Positions 14,885 through 26,020 of a stretch of DNA of 64,000 nt are shown here, piece after piece. A program made the translations under genes and the position numbers. The notes under the pieces are model-generated. The model saw nothing but the letters and a program-made list of their open reading frames with translations, did not search any database and was not told the origin of the DNA. This DNA is from Cytidiella melzeri (Eukaryota > Basidiomycota > Agaricomycetes > Polyporales > Irpicaceae). The stretch covers positions 51,679 to 115,678 of the forward strand of contig JABYQR010000121.1 in NCBI GenBank assembly GCA_022592445.1, read 5' to 3'. Every line of letters begins with the position of its first letter. Position 1 is the stretch's first letter.

Positions 14885-15770
14885 TGCACTCACACAGCTA
14901 CACCGCCACGATCTTCGACCACGGGTATTTATGTCAGTAAGTTATAACAGTTTTACCACGGACTACGTAGTACTGACCAGTTCCGTCTGTCTGTAATTCG
15001 AGTCGCCCCTGCAACCTTTTTCTTTTCGTTGAATTGAGTTGAGCGACGGTGAAATGTTGAGTGCGCGCCGAAAACATATACTCCTCGTGTTTCCCACGTC
15101 GTATTGCCAGCTGGTGAAGAGCAAGAGTGAAGACGCGGGTCGAGCGAAATTTCGGTCGCCCTGCGAAGCGAAGCACGTGGTCGAGATTAGATTAGGCGCT
15201 TAAGCCACGAACCTCATACGTGTTTGACTCGGATCCGTGTCGATGTGCAGATTCACTGAGCTCAACATTTCTATTACAGTTACAATACTACCAGGTCGAA
15301 CATGTCATTATCTACAATGTTCACTCGGCTTCATCCAGAATAACACGAGGTGAGATGGTTCAGCAACTCAGCGCCGTGTGCATGTCTAATGGCTTGTGTG
15401 TGCACGTGTACTCTTGTTAGGCGTACGTTAATCAACGGATGTCGAAACCACGACAGCAATCGCCACTTGAACAAAGCTGCCCAAAAACATGGTTGAGCAG
15501 CATTCCACAGACATAGGCTGCAGCGATCCGGACATGATAGCCAGAACAAATCAACGTGTCTTCCAAGGATGACACACAGCTCATCTTCAAGTTGACATTA
15601 CTATACCTGCAAAGTTCACTGCGGACGGGGAGAGTTTCTAACCAAGCTAGCTTGCGCATAGACGGGGAGTGGGGATACACGCAAAAGAAATTCCACTGTA
15701 AATGTTATAACTGCAACGAATATGGTACACCTTCATGTTTCATGCTTGCCCCATTCCACTACATTCTCCT
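14885..15770. other. Intergenic, no gene supported
   Basis: Short open frames only. The strand next to profilin should hold the profilin 3' untranslated region. Nothing with family resemblance was found. Confidence 0.4.
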
Positions 15771-16329
15771 CTAGTATCCGACACCGATGAGGTAATCGGC
15801 TAGACCTTCAACAACTGGGGTAGCCTCTCCAGCCTGAGTGGGACCTTCGTAGATCGCAACTAGGATAGCTTGTTTGGTCTTCACGAGTATGCAGCCATCC
15901 GCCTGGTTAAAAAGAACATCAATGAATCAAGATAATTCTGGCCGAATGCGCATTGCGCAGGTACATACCTGCTTCTTGCCGTAGATACTGCGTGGGTTTG
16001 CCTCAATTGTGAAATATTTCTGACCTGCCAGACGAATGCCATTTGCTTGTGCAGTGTCAGGGCTCGCATGCAGGGTAGTGATGACCTTCTGTTCCTCTGA
16101 GGAGAGCTAGGGGTCATTGGACTCATCAGCATATGATCTGAGTAGATCTCTGAAGAGTCATACATTGAACCCAGCCGTGCTCGCCCATACACCGCCTTGT
16201 GCGCCGACTATCGCTGCTTTAGCGACCTTGCCACTGCCCACGAGGTTACTATCGACATATGCTATGAGTAGGAAAGGTCAGCATGATTTTTTTGTTGTTG
16301 TTCAAACCAGACATACTTTGCCACGACAT
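15771..16329 (-). CDS. pfy1: Profilin
   Basis: A small actin-monomer-binding protein that feeds actin to formins and other polymerising factors. It starts [20 protein letters not shown], the classic profilin N-terminus, formed by splicing a first intron after the fourth codon. The middle exon carries the [17 protein letters not shown] and [16 protein letters not shown] segments. The last exon reads [18 protein letters not shown] and ends YLIGVGY at 15771. N- and C-terminal aromatic residues for poly-proline binding are present. Length is about 126 residues, the family norm, with three introns. Intact. Confidence 0.97.
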
Positions 16330-16864
16330 CGTTAGACGAGACTATCTGTGAGTGCGAAGGATAAAGTGTGAGGACGGGAGGATAGGATGGAAAGCCTGGT
16401 GGCAGACGGGTTAAGGGATTCAGCTTGCGCGCTAGCGAACTCGGTACTCATCAGTCTCGGAGATCGCCATCGATAGTGACGAACGAATCACCAGTATGGA
16501 CGAACGGATTACCAGTATGGCCGTTTAATGACTTGCGGTAAGTAGTCTCATTCCCAGACGTCAGGCCTTCAGGCGGGAGGCGGGCGAGGAGACAGGAAAG
16601 ACAGAAGATAGGGAAGTACTAGTAATCCCCACAGAGTAGTTTGGAGAGAAACTGGACGAAACGAGAAGAGTGGATTGTTACAGGTGTGACTGCCGTGACG
16701 AGTGACTCTCTCTCGAGTTCGTTCATACCTCAGGAGTCAGGATGTACACTCTGCGCTCAATATCTCACATGTGTCACGACAGCCCTTTCCTATGTCCTAC
16801 CAAAGCCATGCATACATCTAACAACAACGACAACACAGCAACGCGAGATACAAAACCGTACAAA
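16330..16864. other. Intergenic, profilin promoter side
   Basis: No gene seen. A 20-bp near-repeat, GACGAACGAATCACCAGTAT then GACGAACGGATTACCAGTAT, lies at 16479-16518, directly in tandem with two mismatches. Plus-strand open frames overlap the antisense of the next gene and look like shadows. Confidence 0.4.
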
Positions 16865-17956
16865 TCAAATATCCAAGAACGACATTGCTTCACGCCCAGT
16901 CTCTGCAACCGCTTCCCCAAACAACAGGGACTTGAGTCGTCGAATGTCTGGCTTCGTCGCGTGCTTCATCGTCGTCGTCGCACAGGCTTTCTCCTCATCA
17001 CTCAGCGCAAACGTCGGCACAACAGGACTGGGAGGTGCAGATCGCTTCTGCCGCAAGAGAATATCCTTTATGCCACCCGCTCGAAACTTGGATCGAGAGG
17101 ACTGGCTACCTGAAGGTGCATCGTACTGCGAGGCTGGCATAAAATCTGGGTCTATAGGGGTTTCTGGCAGCGGGATGTGACAAGGCGAGCGAGGACTGTG
17201 AGAGGCTGACGGGACGCCCCGTGTAAGCCTTGAATCGGTTACCACTTGCAACTGTCTCCGAGTCGGGTATCGCAGAGTCAAGTCAGGGTTTGCATCGGAG
17301 AACAGATACGGAGATGAAGACCCAGATGCGTAGCCGGATTCTTCGCTGTAGGCGCATGTCTGGGTACGAATGCGTTCTCTGTCTTTGATCGCCATCGTAC
17401 TCTCGTCCTGTGTGCAGACAGTCTTTATTAGATACCAAGGATGGAATATAATCCAGTAACGTACGAGATCGAACATATCATCCCATGGCGGAGGTTCGCA
17501 GTCGCTCTCAGGAGAGTCTAACGCGTGGCACCTCTCCATGGGCGACAAAGACGGAGGTCTGGGAGCAGCTAACTTGCAGACTTGCTTCGCGACCTCTTCC
17601 AGTGCGAACAGTAAGTCGGTGGTCTGAATGTACGAGACGTCCTTGCAATTGTCCACCTCCTTAGATATGTCGGTTTCGGCGTCTTGACCGCCTTCGTAGC
17701 CGCGAAAGGAAGCCGAGAACAGACCAGAAGGTGATTCAAGTGCCGGAAAGTCTTCGTAGAGTTCATGGACCAAGTTCATTATGGAGCGAGCGTAGTCCGA
17801 GATGTTAGAGTCCTGCGAGTCGGAGTTAACGTACAAGCTTGAGGACGAGACCAGAGGTAGATCAGTCATGTAATTTGAGGTGTTCGCGAGAGGGTCCGAG
17901 GGTTGCGCATTGAACAGGGAGCTTCCTCGAAGGGATTCGACGCCAGTCATGGTCAC
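16865..17956 (-). CDS. Unknown fungal protein
   Basis: A 363-codon open frame starting MTMTGVESLRGSSL and ending EAMSFLDI at 16865. A stopless 57-nt intron probably lies inside it (17408-17464; GTACGT donor, CACAG acceptor), giving 344 residues. The N-terminal half has a helical acidic region (YARSIMNLVHELYEDFPAL, then LLFALEEVAKQVCKLA). The C-terminal half is Ser/Pro rich with an SRSKFRAGGIKDILLRQKR basic patch and a final RRLKSLLFGEAVAE helix. No signal peptide or membrane segment. I do not recognise a family. Confidence 0.6.
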   Translation of the reverse strand: MTMTGVESLRGSSLFNAQPSDPLANTSNYMTDLPLVSSSSLYVNSDSQDSNISDYARSIMNLVHELYEDFPALESPSGLFSASFRGYEGGQDAETDISKEVDNCKDVSYIQTTDLLFALEEVAKQVCKLAAPRPPSLSPMERCHALDSPESDCEPPPWDDMFDLVRYWIIFHPWYLIKTVCTQDESTMAIKDRERIRTQTCAYSEESGYASGSSSPYLFSDANPDLTLRYPTRRQLQVVTDSRLTRGVPSASHSPRSPCHIPLPETPIDPDFMPASQYDAPSGSQSSRSKFRAGGIKDILLRQKRSAPPSPVVPTFALSDEEKACATTTMKHATKPDIRRLKSLLFGEAVAETGREAMSFLDI

Positions 17957-18342
17957 AGTAGCTGCAGCAGTGCTTTGAAAGAGAGGACAGTGAGGACGGA
18001 TAGCTTGGCAGAACTCCAGAGTCTACTCTCCCGCCAGTCAGCCGCGGTTCAAAGGATGGTGGTGGCGGCTGACATGGAGTAGCGAGTTTGAGAGAGACGG
18101 TGTGACGAGCAGAAAGTACGACTGTCACAATGTTTCTTGTATTCCTTCGTGACAGTGTCACACAGACGGTCGCTTTAGCCAGCTCATAGGATGCTCTGCC
18201 CTCATGCATCGTTCACGATAAAAAGTGAACATGTAGACAAATACACTTGGACGGGTAGATGTCAATTGCTGAACGTGTTTTTCCTACAGGCTATACTACG
18301 CAAATCTTCCACACACCACGAACTCTGGATGCCCGCACTTCC
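17957..18342. other. Intergenic
   Basis: Upstream of the unknown gene at 16865-17956 and downstream of the GH28 gene. Several short inverted motifs containing TGTGACA occur (for example TGTCACA near 18158). No gene is seen. Confidence 0.35.
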
Positions 18343-20132
18343 TCATTGCGCCAAGGGCTTGATCGGGTTCAACCCTGGGAAGAATTGAGGTGGGATCGTC
18401 CTTCAGCGCACAAGCACGTCCATCAGCTGCTGGTTCAATTCAAAACCTCCACAAAAAACGACACTCACGGGATGGGAATCGGCGAGTTCGTCGCGAACCC
18501 AGCCGCCAAATCTCCAGTCATCGTCGGCGGAGTCGTGTACCCTGCCGGCTCAGTAATCGTCGTCGTCGTCTCGGCGTAGCTCCCTCCACTCCCCGACTTC
18601 AAGCACGGCGCACCGCTGCCGTAAGCACTGCGGCATTTGTTGGTGGCCTTACCGGTAGACGACCAAAGGTTGACGTTTTCGAGTTGGATGTTCGTGCAGG
18701 GTGCCCCGTCTGCGCACAGAATCTGGATCGGAGACCTTTGGACGCCATCGACGACGATACCATCCCAGTTCTGCACAACCAGGTGATGTCAGGTCGAGCC
18801 AAAGATGAAAGAGAGCTGAGAACCAACTGACCGAAAAGACAATGCCGCTGAGCGCGACTCCACTTCCCGCCTGAGTAGCCTCACTCGACCAATACTGGTC
18901 GACATCCAATCCATATGCCGTCCCCCTCGAGATAAAGTTCTGCAACTGCACGTTCTTGACATACCCATCCCCGCCGTTAGACTTGATCATGAAAATCTGG
19001 TTCCCCCCGTTCGTGTACACGTTCCTGTACAACACGTTCTCGATCGCTGTGCCCACTCCGAGCGAACCGATGGCAGAGCCTCCGGATTGGTTGCACCAGA
19101 TTTGTTCGACTTGGATGTTGCTCGCGGGGGATTTGACGGTGACACATTCGTCTCGGTTGGTCACTTCAATGTCATGGATCCAGTAGTTGGTGCCTACTCG
19201 TCGGATGTGCAAGAGATGAGTTGTTGCTAATTGCAGTATAGGAGAAGGATGAAGAAACTAACGCACCCCAGACGTCAATTCCGTCCGAACCACCGAGGTT
19301 TCCTCCGCGGATGGCCATGTTGTAAACTTCACCGTTGGTACCGGCTTGGATGACGAGATGGAATTCCGGAGCTACACAGACCATTAGCAGCTATAACAAC
19401 CACGAAACGCATGCAGGCGACACCACGGCAACTCACAATCTACCAAGATCAAATCGTGCATCGACCAGTTGTTCGAGGTTACAATTCGTACGAGACGAGG
19501 CCTGCACGATAACCTCATTCAGTAACATCACCCAACGTCTTCCTATCTCTATCACTGACCCAGCGTTTCGACACTGATAGCCAAACCCTTGAATAGCTCC
19601 CTTGCCCGTGCTCGAGAAAAACTCAAAGTCATTCGCGTTTTCAATCGCAATCATGTTCCCTCCAGTCGTGCCTTTCCGGAACGCCGCCATAATTAGTCGT
19701 CAGAAATCCAGTGCATGGAAGGAAAGCAAACATACTGGTACGCGTAATGATCCCATCCAACTGGAACGCCCACTTCGTACCGTCGTCCAACGTCTGCCAG
19801 GTCTGCATGTTGTAGTTCCCTGGCGGTACGTAGAGCGTCGCACCGTTCGTTGCCGTTTTGACGCACTGGGTGAACGCGGCGCCGATGGCAGGGCCAATGT
19901 CCTAACGCCAGATCACAGATTCAAAGGAATGTTTGCGAATGGTAAAACAAGAGAGACTACGAACACTCGAGCCGATAGTTCCACCGTAGTTGAGAACGTT
20001 GCATATCGTCCCTTGCTTTTGCGAAAGAGGCGTCGTCGGACCTACAGTGCCAGACAACTGTGCGAATACGCCGCCAGAAACGCTGAACAGCGCGAGAAGA
20101 GCGGTCAGACGTGAGATTCCGTTGAAACCCAT
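18343..20132 (-). CDS. Secreted GH28 enzyme, rhamnogalacturonase-like
   Basis: A secreted glycoside hydrolase family 28 enzyme that should cut the pectin backbone. It starts [20 protein letters not shown] at 20132, a clear signal peptide with cleavage expected after VFA. The right-handed beta-helix follows: [69 protein letters not shown] and [15 protein letters not shown]. The DECVTVKSP and [13 protein letters not shown] versions are closer to rhamnogalacturonan hydrolases than to endo-polygalacturonases, which have NQDDC and GHGLSIGS. Paired cysteines occur near the C-terminus. The last short exon ends [10 protein letters not shown] at 18343. At least six introns, all short. Sub-class is family inference; activity on RG-I is not proven. 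Confidence 0.9.
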
Positions 20133-20826
20133 GGGGGAGGTCGGATGTTTGGTGAGTTTCTTTCGAGTTCCGCGATGCGATATTTATACATGTACGCGAA
20201 GAAGGAGCCGGCGCGCGAGTGGCCTTCCTGCTTCAATTTACCCACCACCTTGAGTTACGTGTCGCACCTGTGTCGGCATAAATTTGGTTCGAGAAACTGC
20301 CGACGGGGCGATGCAGGGACACGAAACTATGGAAAAGACACGAATCATGGGTCAGTATGTCGAGCAAGAACAATTCAATGTCCGTTGCAACGCACAGTAT
20401 GCCTCATGCCCATGAAGCTTCTATGATATAGTACCCCTGGGTGCTGAGAGCTGGTATATTTGACATTCCTCGTCACAGGTCAGCGGAAAGTGGTCAAGTG
20501 TGTAGCTTACCTGCGTGGTTTAGTGGCGTGAGAGGGATATGAGCTTGATGAATGTCATGATGCCGGCCCGCTGGTCAAGACATGAAGCAGCTACGAGCCG
20601 GAGAACATGTATTGCTCGCATTATAATCGGGTCATTTGTCGTGGGCGTGATCCAGTTCCAAGATGCTCGTGGGTGGTTACCGTGACAGCCGCCACCATTC
20701 TACCTCTTACCATTTCTGGCAGAACGCGTTGCGTCACATTCACTAGGCGCATAATCTCACTGCACAGATATATTGAAGCAATTCCAAACCAATGCTTAAA
20801 AATTCCTAGGTTTGTCATAAATCGAT
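20133..20826. other. GH28 promoter region and hemerythrin gene 3' flank
   Basis: No gene is seen. A TATTTATACATG element at 20178-20189 lies 46-57 bp upstream of the GH28 start codon on the opposite strand and may be its TATA region. The rest has only short frames. Confidence 0.35.
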
Positions 20827-21763
20827 CTAATTCCCGCCAGCAGCCTCCCTCCCAGCCTTCGCGTCATGGTCACGATGCTTCAACTCCTCCTCAGCCGCAT
20901 CCTTCTCCTCCTCCGTCGGGAAGGACGCAAACATATCCATAAGCTTGTCAATCGGTGCCGCAAGAAATCCAACAAACGTCTCCAGAGGAGGCTGGTTCGG
21001 AGCCGACGGATGTGTTCTGCACACACACCATCGTGAGTCCTAACACTGTGGATATTTTGACGAAGAATCCTCACCGTGTGGGCACAAATTTCTTCGTCTT
21101 CTTGAAACTCACCGCCGCCTCCTTCGCAGCCGCCTCCCCAATCGCCGCCTCCAGCGCAGGCAAATCCTTAATCTCCTCGTCATCGTTGTGGTGATGCAAC
21201 GACGCCATCATGCGGGTCAGCAACGCGTCAAACTCGGGTGTACCAGCCTGGAGAGATTCGAGCTTGTACAGCTCTTCCTTCACAGTCTGTTTCCATCAAC
21301 ACATTGTGTCAGCGAGACGCAGCAAACCCAAGAGGCAGAAAAGGTAGAGAATTGTGTGAGCGAACCTGGTGCTCCTCCCTGTCGTGGTCGGCGAGCGTCT
21401 TCCCCTTCTCACCCAGATGCTTTTCCATCAACGGATACACCACAATCTCTTCCCCGACGGCATGACGCGCAATCTCCCACCGGAGCTGGTTCGCCCAACG
21501 TGTCTGCGCATCGACGTCCCCGCGTTCGTGCGCGCGTTTGTATTGGTCGTGATATTCGTACATCTGTATTCACCCAAAACAAACGCACACGTCAAAACAA
21601 GGTGCGAGAGGTGGGAACGAGGACTCACTTCCTCATGGTCCTCCTTGATGGCTTGAAACAGTGTCTTTTGCGACATTGTTCTTGATAGAAATGTGCGGCT
21701 TGCGGTCGAGAGTCGGGCGGTTGTGGCGGGGATGAGACGAGGTTGCAAGCTTCGAAGAAACAT
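20827..21763 (-). CDS. Mitochondrial hemerythrin-domain (HHE) protein
   Basis: A four-helix hemerythrin-like di-iron protein, possibly in iron or redox handling. The first exon starts MFLRSLQPRLIPATTARLST at 21763, a basic serine-rich leader typical of mitochondrial targeting. A second in-frame ATG at 21676 (MSQKTLFQAIKEDH) would give a cytosolic form. Metal ligands are visible on successive helices: KEDHEEMYEYHDQY, EIARHAVGEEIVVYPLMEKH, DHDREEH and MASLHHHNDDEE. The C-terminus carries THPSAPNQPPLETFVGFLAA and an acidic/basic tail ending at 20827. Introns are short. About 255 residues with the leader. The exact reaction is unknown. Confidence 0.88.
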
Positions 21764-22093
21764 GAGTGAAGCTGGACTGTTGCCCAGTGCTGACAGCTTT
21801 ATAGGCAAGTCAATAATGACTTGGAGTAGCAGTGACGTCGTCATGATCTGTGCCATCCATCAGAGAGGACGTGCTTGTTCAATGATGTCATGATCCACCA
21901 ATAGCAGCTTTGGTCTTTGATGCTACACGAGCACGAGAAATGTAACGCGAATTTTGCATCAATTATGGAAACCAAAGCTACGTAACTGTACACCTGCAAA
22001 TAGACCACTACGAGCCACGAATTCTTCTGGACAACACAGCTCAACATCCAATAAACCGTCGACACTCGAGGACAACTCACATCGTCAAACAAT

Positions 22094-23399
22094 CTACTCC
22101 GCGGCCAACTCCAGCTTGATCTTCGCGATAGCCTGCGCCGGGTTCAAACCCTTCGGGCACGTCCTCGCACAATTGAAGATCGTATGGCACCGATACAGGC
22201 TCATCTCGTTTTGCAGCTTCTCCTTGCGTTGCGCCTTGTACGAGTCTCGCGAGTCAGCCATCCACCTGTACGCGGCCATCAACGTCGCGGGGCCTAGGTA
22301 CTCGTCTTGGTTCCACCAGTAGCTAGGGCAGGATGTCGAGCAGCAGGCGCAGAGGATGCATTCGTACATGCTAGAATGAAAGTGTCAGTATGGGGCTCGG
22401 GATTTGCATTTGAGGGAACGTACCCGTCGAGCTTCTTACGGTCATCAATGGATTGGAGGTATTCCCTGCCCTCGGGTGGGTTGTCGTTCTTAAGGAAAGG
22501 CTCGATGGACTTGTACTGCTTGTAAAAAAGCGTCAAATCAGGCACGAGATCCTTGACGATGTACACTGCACCACAAAAGTGACTGTCAGCACTGGCCATC
22601 ACCGTTGTGTGTACATGTATGCGTACTGTGTGGCAGAGGATAAATCTTGGTGTCTGAATTTGTATTCCTATCAATCCTGCAAAGGCAAGCCAGCGTATTT
22701 TGGCCGTTGATGTTCATGGCGCACGAGCCACAGATACCCTCGCGGCAAGACCGCCGGAAGGTAAGAGTCGGGTCGATCTCGTTCTTGATCTTGATGAGTG
22801 CATCTAGGACCTGCGCGAAAGCAGCTGTTCGTTAGCATTGTTCACACAATACGTAGTCGTAAAGACTGAGCAGACATGAACGTTTCCGCGAACTCTGGTT
22901 CGTCGAAAACCCTGAGTAAAGCAACCCTGCTCGCCACTGCTCGCCCCAAAGGCTCACTCCGTATCCCAAAACAAGCACCCGCTTCATACTAGTCAAACAC
23001 GATCCCTTCCCAACAACTGACCCAAGAAGGGCGCAGCAGCAAAAAAACCGGGGGACAAGGGAACTAGAGCGGACACCCAAAACACTCACCATAGGACCAG
23101 TCTGGTTCAAATCAATAGTGTACGTCTGCAAAGTCGGTTTCTTCGCTGGCTCGTCCGGGTTCTTAAGTAAAATTAAAAAAAACACCCCAAATCAATACCC
23201 CACAAACAAAAAAAAACAGAGAAGGAGGACGCACCCAACGGTAAATCTTGAACTCCTTGGTCAACACCGGTTTCTCAGTCGGGACGGCCTGGAACCGGGA
23301 AGTAGACGATGCAAAGGAGCGTGCAGCCGAAGCACGCAGCGCTGCTGCTGTCTTGGCCGTCAACGCTGGCTTTGCCCGCAAGGTGAGAGAGGAAGCCAT
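22094..23399 (-). CDS. sdh2: Succinate dehydrogenase iron-sulfur subunit
   Basis: Subunit B of respiratory complex II, which passes electrons from the flavoprotein subunit to ubiquinone. The N-terminus is a mitochondrial presequence ([20 protein letters not shown]). The 2Fe-2S domain carries [20 protein letters not shown]. The C-terminal domain binds the 4Fe-4S and 3Fe-4S clusters through [17 protein letters not shown] and [18 protein letters not shown]. The histidine after RC, a site of carboxamide-fungicide resistance changes in fungi, is present in wild-type form. Several introns; the one at 22811-23089 is 279 nt, far longer than its neighbours. Ends KIKLELAAE at 22094. About 285 residues, full length. 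Confidence 0.97.
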
Positions 23400-24265
23400 A
23401 TTAGTGAGCGTAAGTGGGTGGTGGTGGTCGTCGTCGTCGTCGGTAAAGGGCTGCTTTTGCGCTTGTGGTGAGTGTGGATAGGGCGGGTGTACAGTGCAGG
23501 TAGGAAACGGAGGCAGAGGCGCTCGGACGAGGTCGGCCGGATTACACGTGATTCACGTTGGGGTATTGGCCAATGAGCGTTGGTGGATTGTTTGCAGATC
23601 GCGATTCGAATTCACAGTCTATGTACTGTATGTAGTACATAAGTACATGTACATCGCATTTGAAGCTTATTACTTGACTGGCAAAGTTCGTTTATGGCCA
23701 CTGACTTTCTCGGTGCAAAGACGAGCTGCGCACGCGGACGCAGATGACGAACGACCCGAATGACAACCATCGTCGTTGGCACAAAAGGCTGCGTATTCCT
23801 GCACCGCAAAACATACACACAGCGGAAGAGCTGCTGCCTTGTTCGACATATATTAATATTATAACTGCGCGGCGGCAGCAACGCAGCGGATTACTTGATA
23901 ATGTACACGCGGAATGAGAGAATGATAAGAAGTTCGGTCGGTCTCGTTCAAAAAACTGGCTGCACAGTACCTTGAAAATGGAAGAGGAAGAAAAGATCAA
24001 GAGACAAATGTTCCAGTGAGAAAAAGAAAAAGTATAAAACAACATGAGAGCTGCGTGTGAAAAGTAGAGAAGAGGTATTGGGAATGAGATGATTAACCCG
24101 CTTCGCCACGACCGACTACATCTAAAGCACAAAAAGAAATATGGATTACTGATGTGTTGCCGAATATTCATCCCCGACAGGAGAGTGAGGCGGGGTGGTT
24201 GACTCGAAGGTGGCGAATGTCGAAAGAGTACGTGTTCGCAGACCAAGCAGCAAAGCCGCTGCCGA
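23400..24265. other. sdh2 promoter and downstream spacer
   Basis: No gene found. CGTCGTCGT-type triplet runs sit at 23430-23442 just upstream of sdh2. The right half belongs to the 3' side of the FHA-RING gene. Confidence 0.35.
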
Positions 24266-26020
24266 TCATCGCTTGCGTTTGTTGTTCATCATATCCTCTC
24301 CATGCCCCCCGCTACTGTCGCTGCCGCTAGCAACAGCCTCTGCCTCCCCACTCCCGCTCGCCTCGCCATCCGGCTCGAAGAGGAGTTCCGCCGATCGATT
24401 GCGCCTGCCAGAGTCAGGAGACTGGCTCAACTCTCGACTCCTACCGCTGTCCTCGAGGTCATCCATGACATCCTCAGGGAGCGCAGGCAATGCTGATGCA
24501 TCGGCCATTTCCTCATCGGCGTCCTCCGTTAGGTCGACGACCTCCATGTATGAAGCCGCGTGAGCCGGGCGACGGCGTAAGCTGTAAGTAATACGGGAGC
24601 CAACCCCGTCTTGCTCCACTTCCGTCTCGGCGCCGGCGTCGGGGCGTTCCCGGCTGTGTTCGCCGTGGCCGACTATTGGGGTTGCACTGGCTGCGAGAGG
24701 CGTGCCCACTGCGGCGACGGATGCTATCATGGCGGATGCCTCCGCAATGCTCGCTTCGTCTGCCTCGATTTCCACCTCGACGTCCTCCTCTAGGTTGGCA
24801 AAGGTTCGACAGAGAGGACAGGAGAACGCTGGGTGGTGTTGCTCGAGCAGAGGACGGATGCACTTGTAGTGGAACGCATGTGAGCAAGGGGCGATGAAGA
24901 GTGCCTGGCGGATGGTCACTGAAAATAAACCTGTACGTAACGCTTGGGTCAACATGTTATTCCCTTGATTGAAAAGGGGTGCGTACAAATGCAACAGTCT
25001 GGCAGCGCAGACTTGGATGAAGCAGGTTTCTTCGCTCCCCCGGCAGCTGTGGCCGGAGAGATGGCAATGGCCTTCAGCTGTTTGAGTGCATTTGTGCTGC
25101 GATAACGGGAAAGCAGCTATGAGCCCTAGCAGTAGTTTCGAAAACACGCTTGAGACTCACTTGAAAGGGTTGGAATGCGCCTGCCACTCCCTTCCTACCT
25201 CGACCTTGATCTTCACACACTTGTATATATCCTCCGTGCCTCCCTGGTAATCCACACCCAGCTGGAGGAGGTCCCCGTCCTTGAGCTCGCTCGGATCGCT
25301 TTGCGTGTTGGCTGCGCTCAGCCTGACGTGGTTTAGGAAAGTTCCGGAACTGCTCTTGGTGTCCCGAATGTAAAATTTGCCGCCGTTCTCGACCCATATC
25401 TCTGCGTGAGCCCGACTGACGACTTTGCTCTTGAAAGCGAGCTTGTTCGAGCCGAGTGCGTTGGCGGCGGCGAGTCCAAGCCCAGATCGATCTGTGAATC
25501 GTCCAATACGGAGGGGTTGCTCGCCCTCGCGGACTTCACGGACGATGGGTTCAAACTTGAGGGACCGCCGGGAGTCGAGATGTGGCACGAGGCGTATGCG
25601 ATGTTGAACGGCGTTGCTATTGTGGTTGGAGAAGCCAGTGAGAGCTGGGATGGCGGTTCTGGCGACGGCGATGACCTGAGGGTTCTGGTTGGTGGTGTTG
25701 GAGGCGAGGGCCCCTGCGGATCTTCTCCTGCGCAACATGTGTGAGAAAGCGCCTCCTGCGACCGCTGGTGACGGCTGAAGACTCTGTGAGGTGGATGTCT
25801 GTAGTGCTGCTGGTCGTCGTCTGTGGCCTGAGCCGTCTGGAGAGGGGTTGAGAGGAGGCGAGTCTCTGGAGTTTGAGTGATCGTTGAGTGAGAGCGGTGG
25901 TGGTGGTGGTGAAGAATGAGATTGTGATACGCCGCGAGGTCTGCCTCGCAGGAAGCTGCCGAGAATGGACTGGCGGGCAGGTGGAGACTCTGAGTTTCCT
26001 AAAGCTGCGAGTGCTTCCAT
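24266..26020 (-). CDS. dma1: FHA-RING ubiquitin ligase, Dma1/CHFR-like
   Basis: Joins a forkhead-associated phosphothreonine-binding domain to a RING-H2 finger, the layout of fungal Dma1/Dma2 and animal CHFR/RNF8 ligases in mitotic checkpoint control. The N-terminus (MEALAALGNSES) is Ser/Pro rich. The FHA domain has LRIGRFTDR, SRAHAEIW and DTKSSSGTFLNHVRL. After an intron comes NTNALKQLKAIAI. A second intron splits the RING: DCCICLF then FIAPCSHAFHYKC and FSCPLCR, giving C-x2-C, C-x-H-x2-H-x2-C, C-x2-C. A long acidic, alanine-rich tail ends MMNNKRKR at 24266, perhaps a nuclear signal. About 545 residues, complete. Confidence 0.9.

Noticed and set aside
23590..23620. CGATTCGAATTC resembling a tRNA B box on the minus strand
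   Set aside because: No A box or cloverleaf at a suitable distance.
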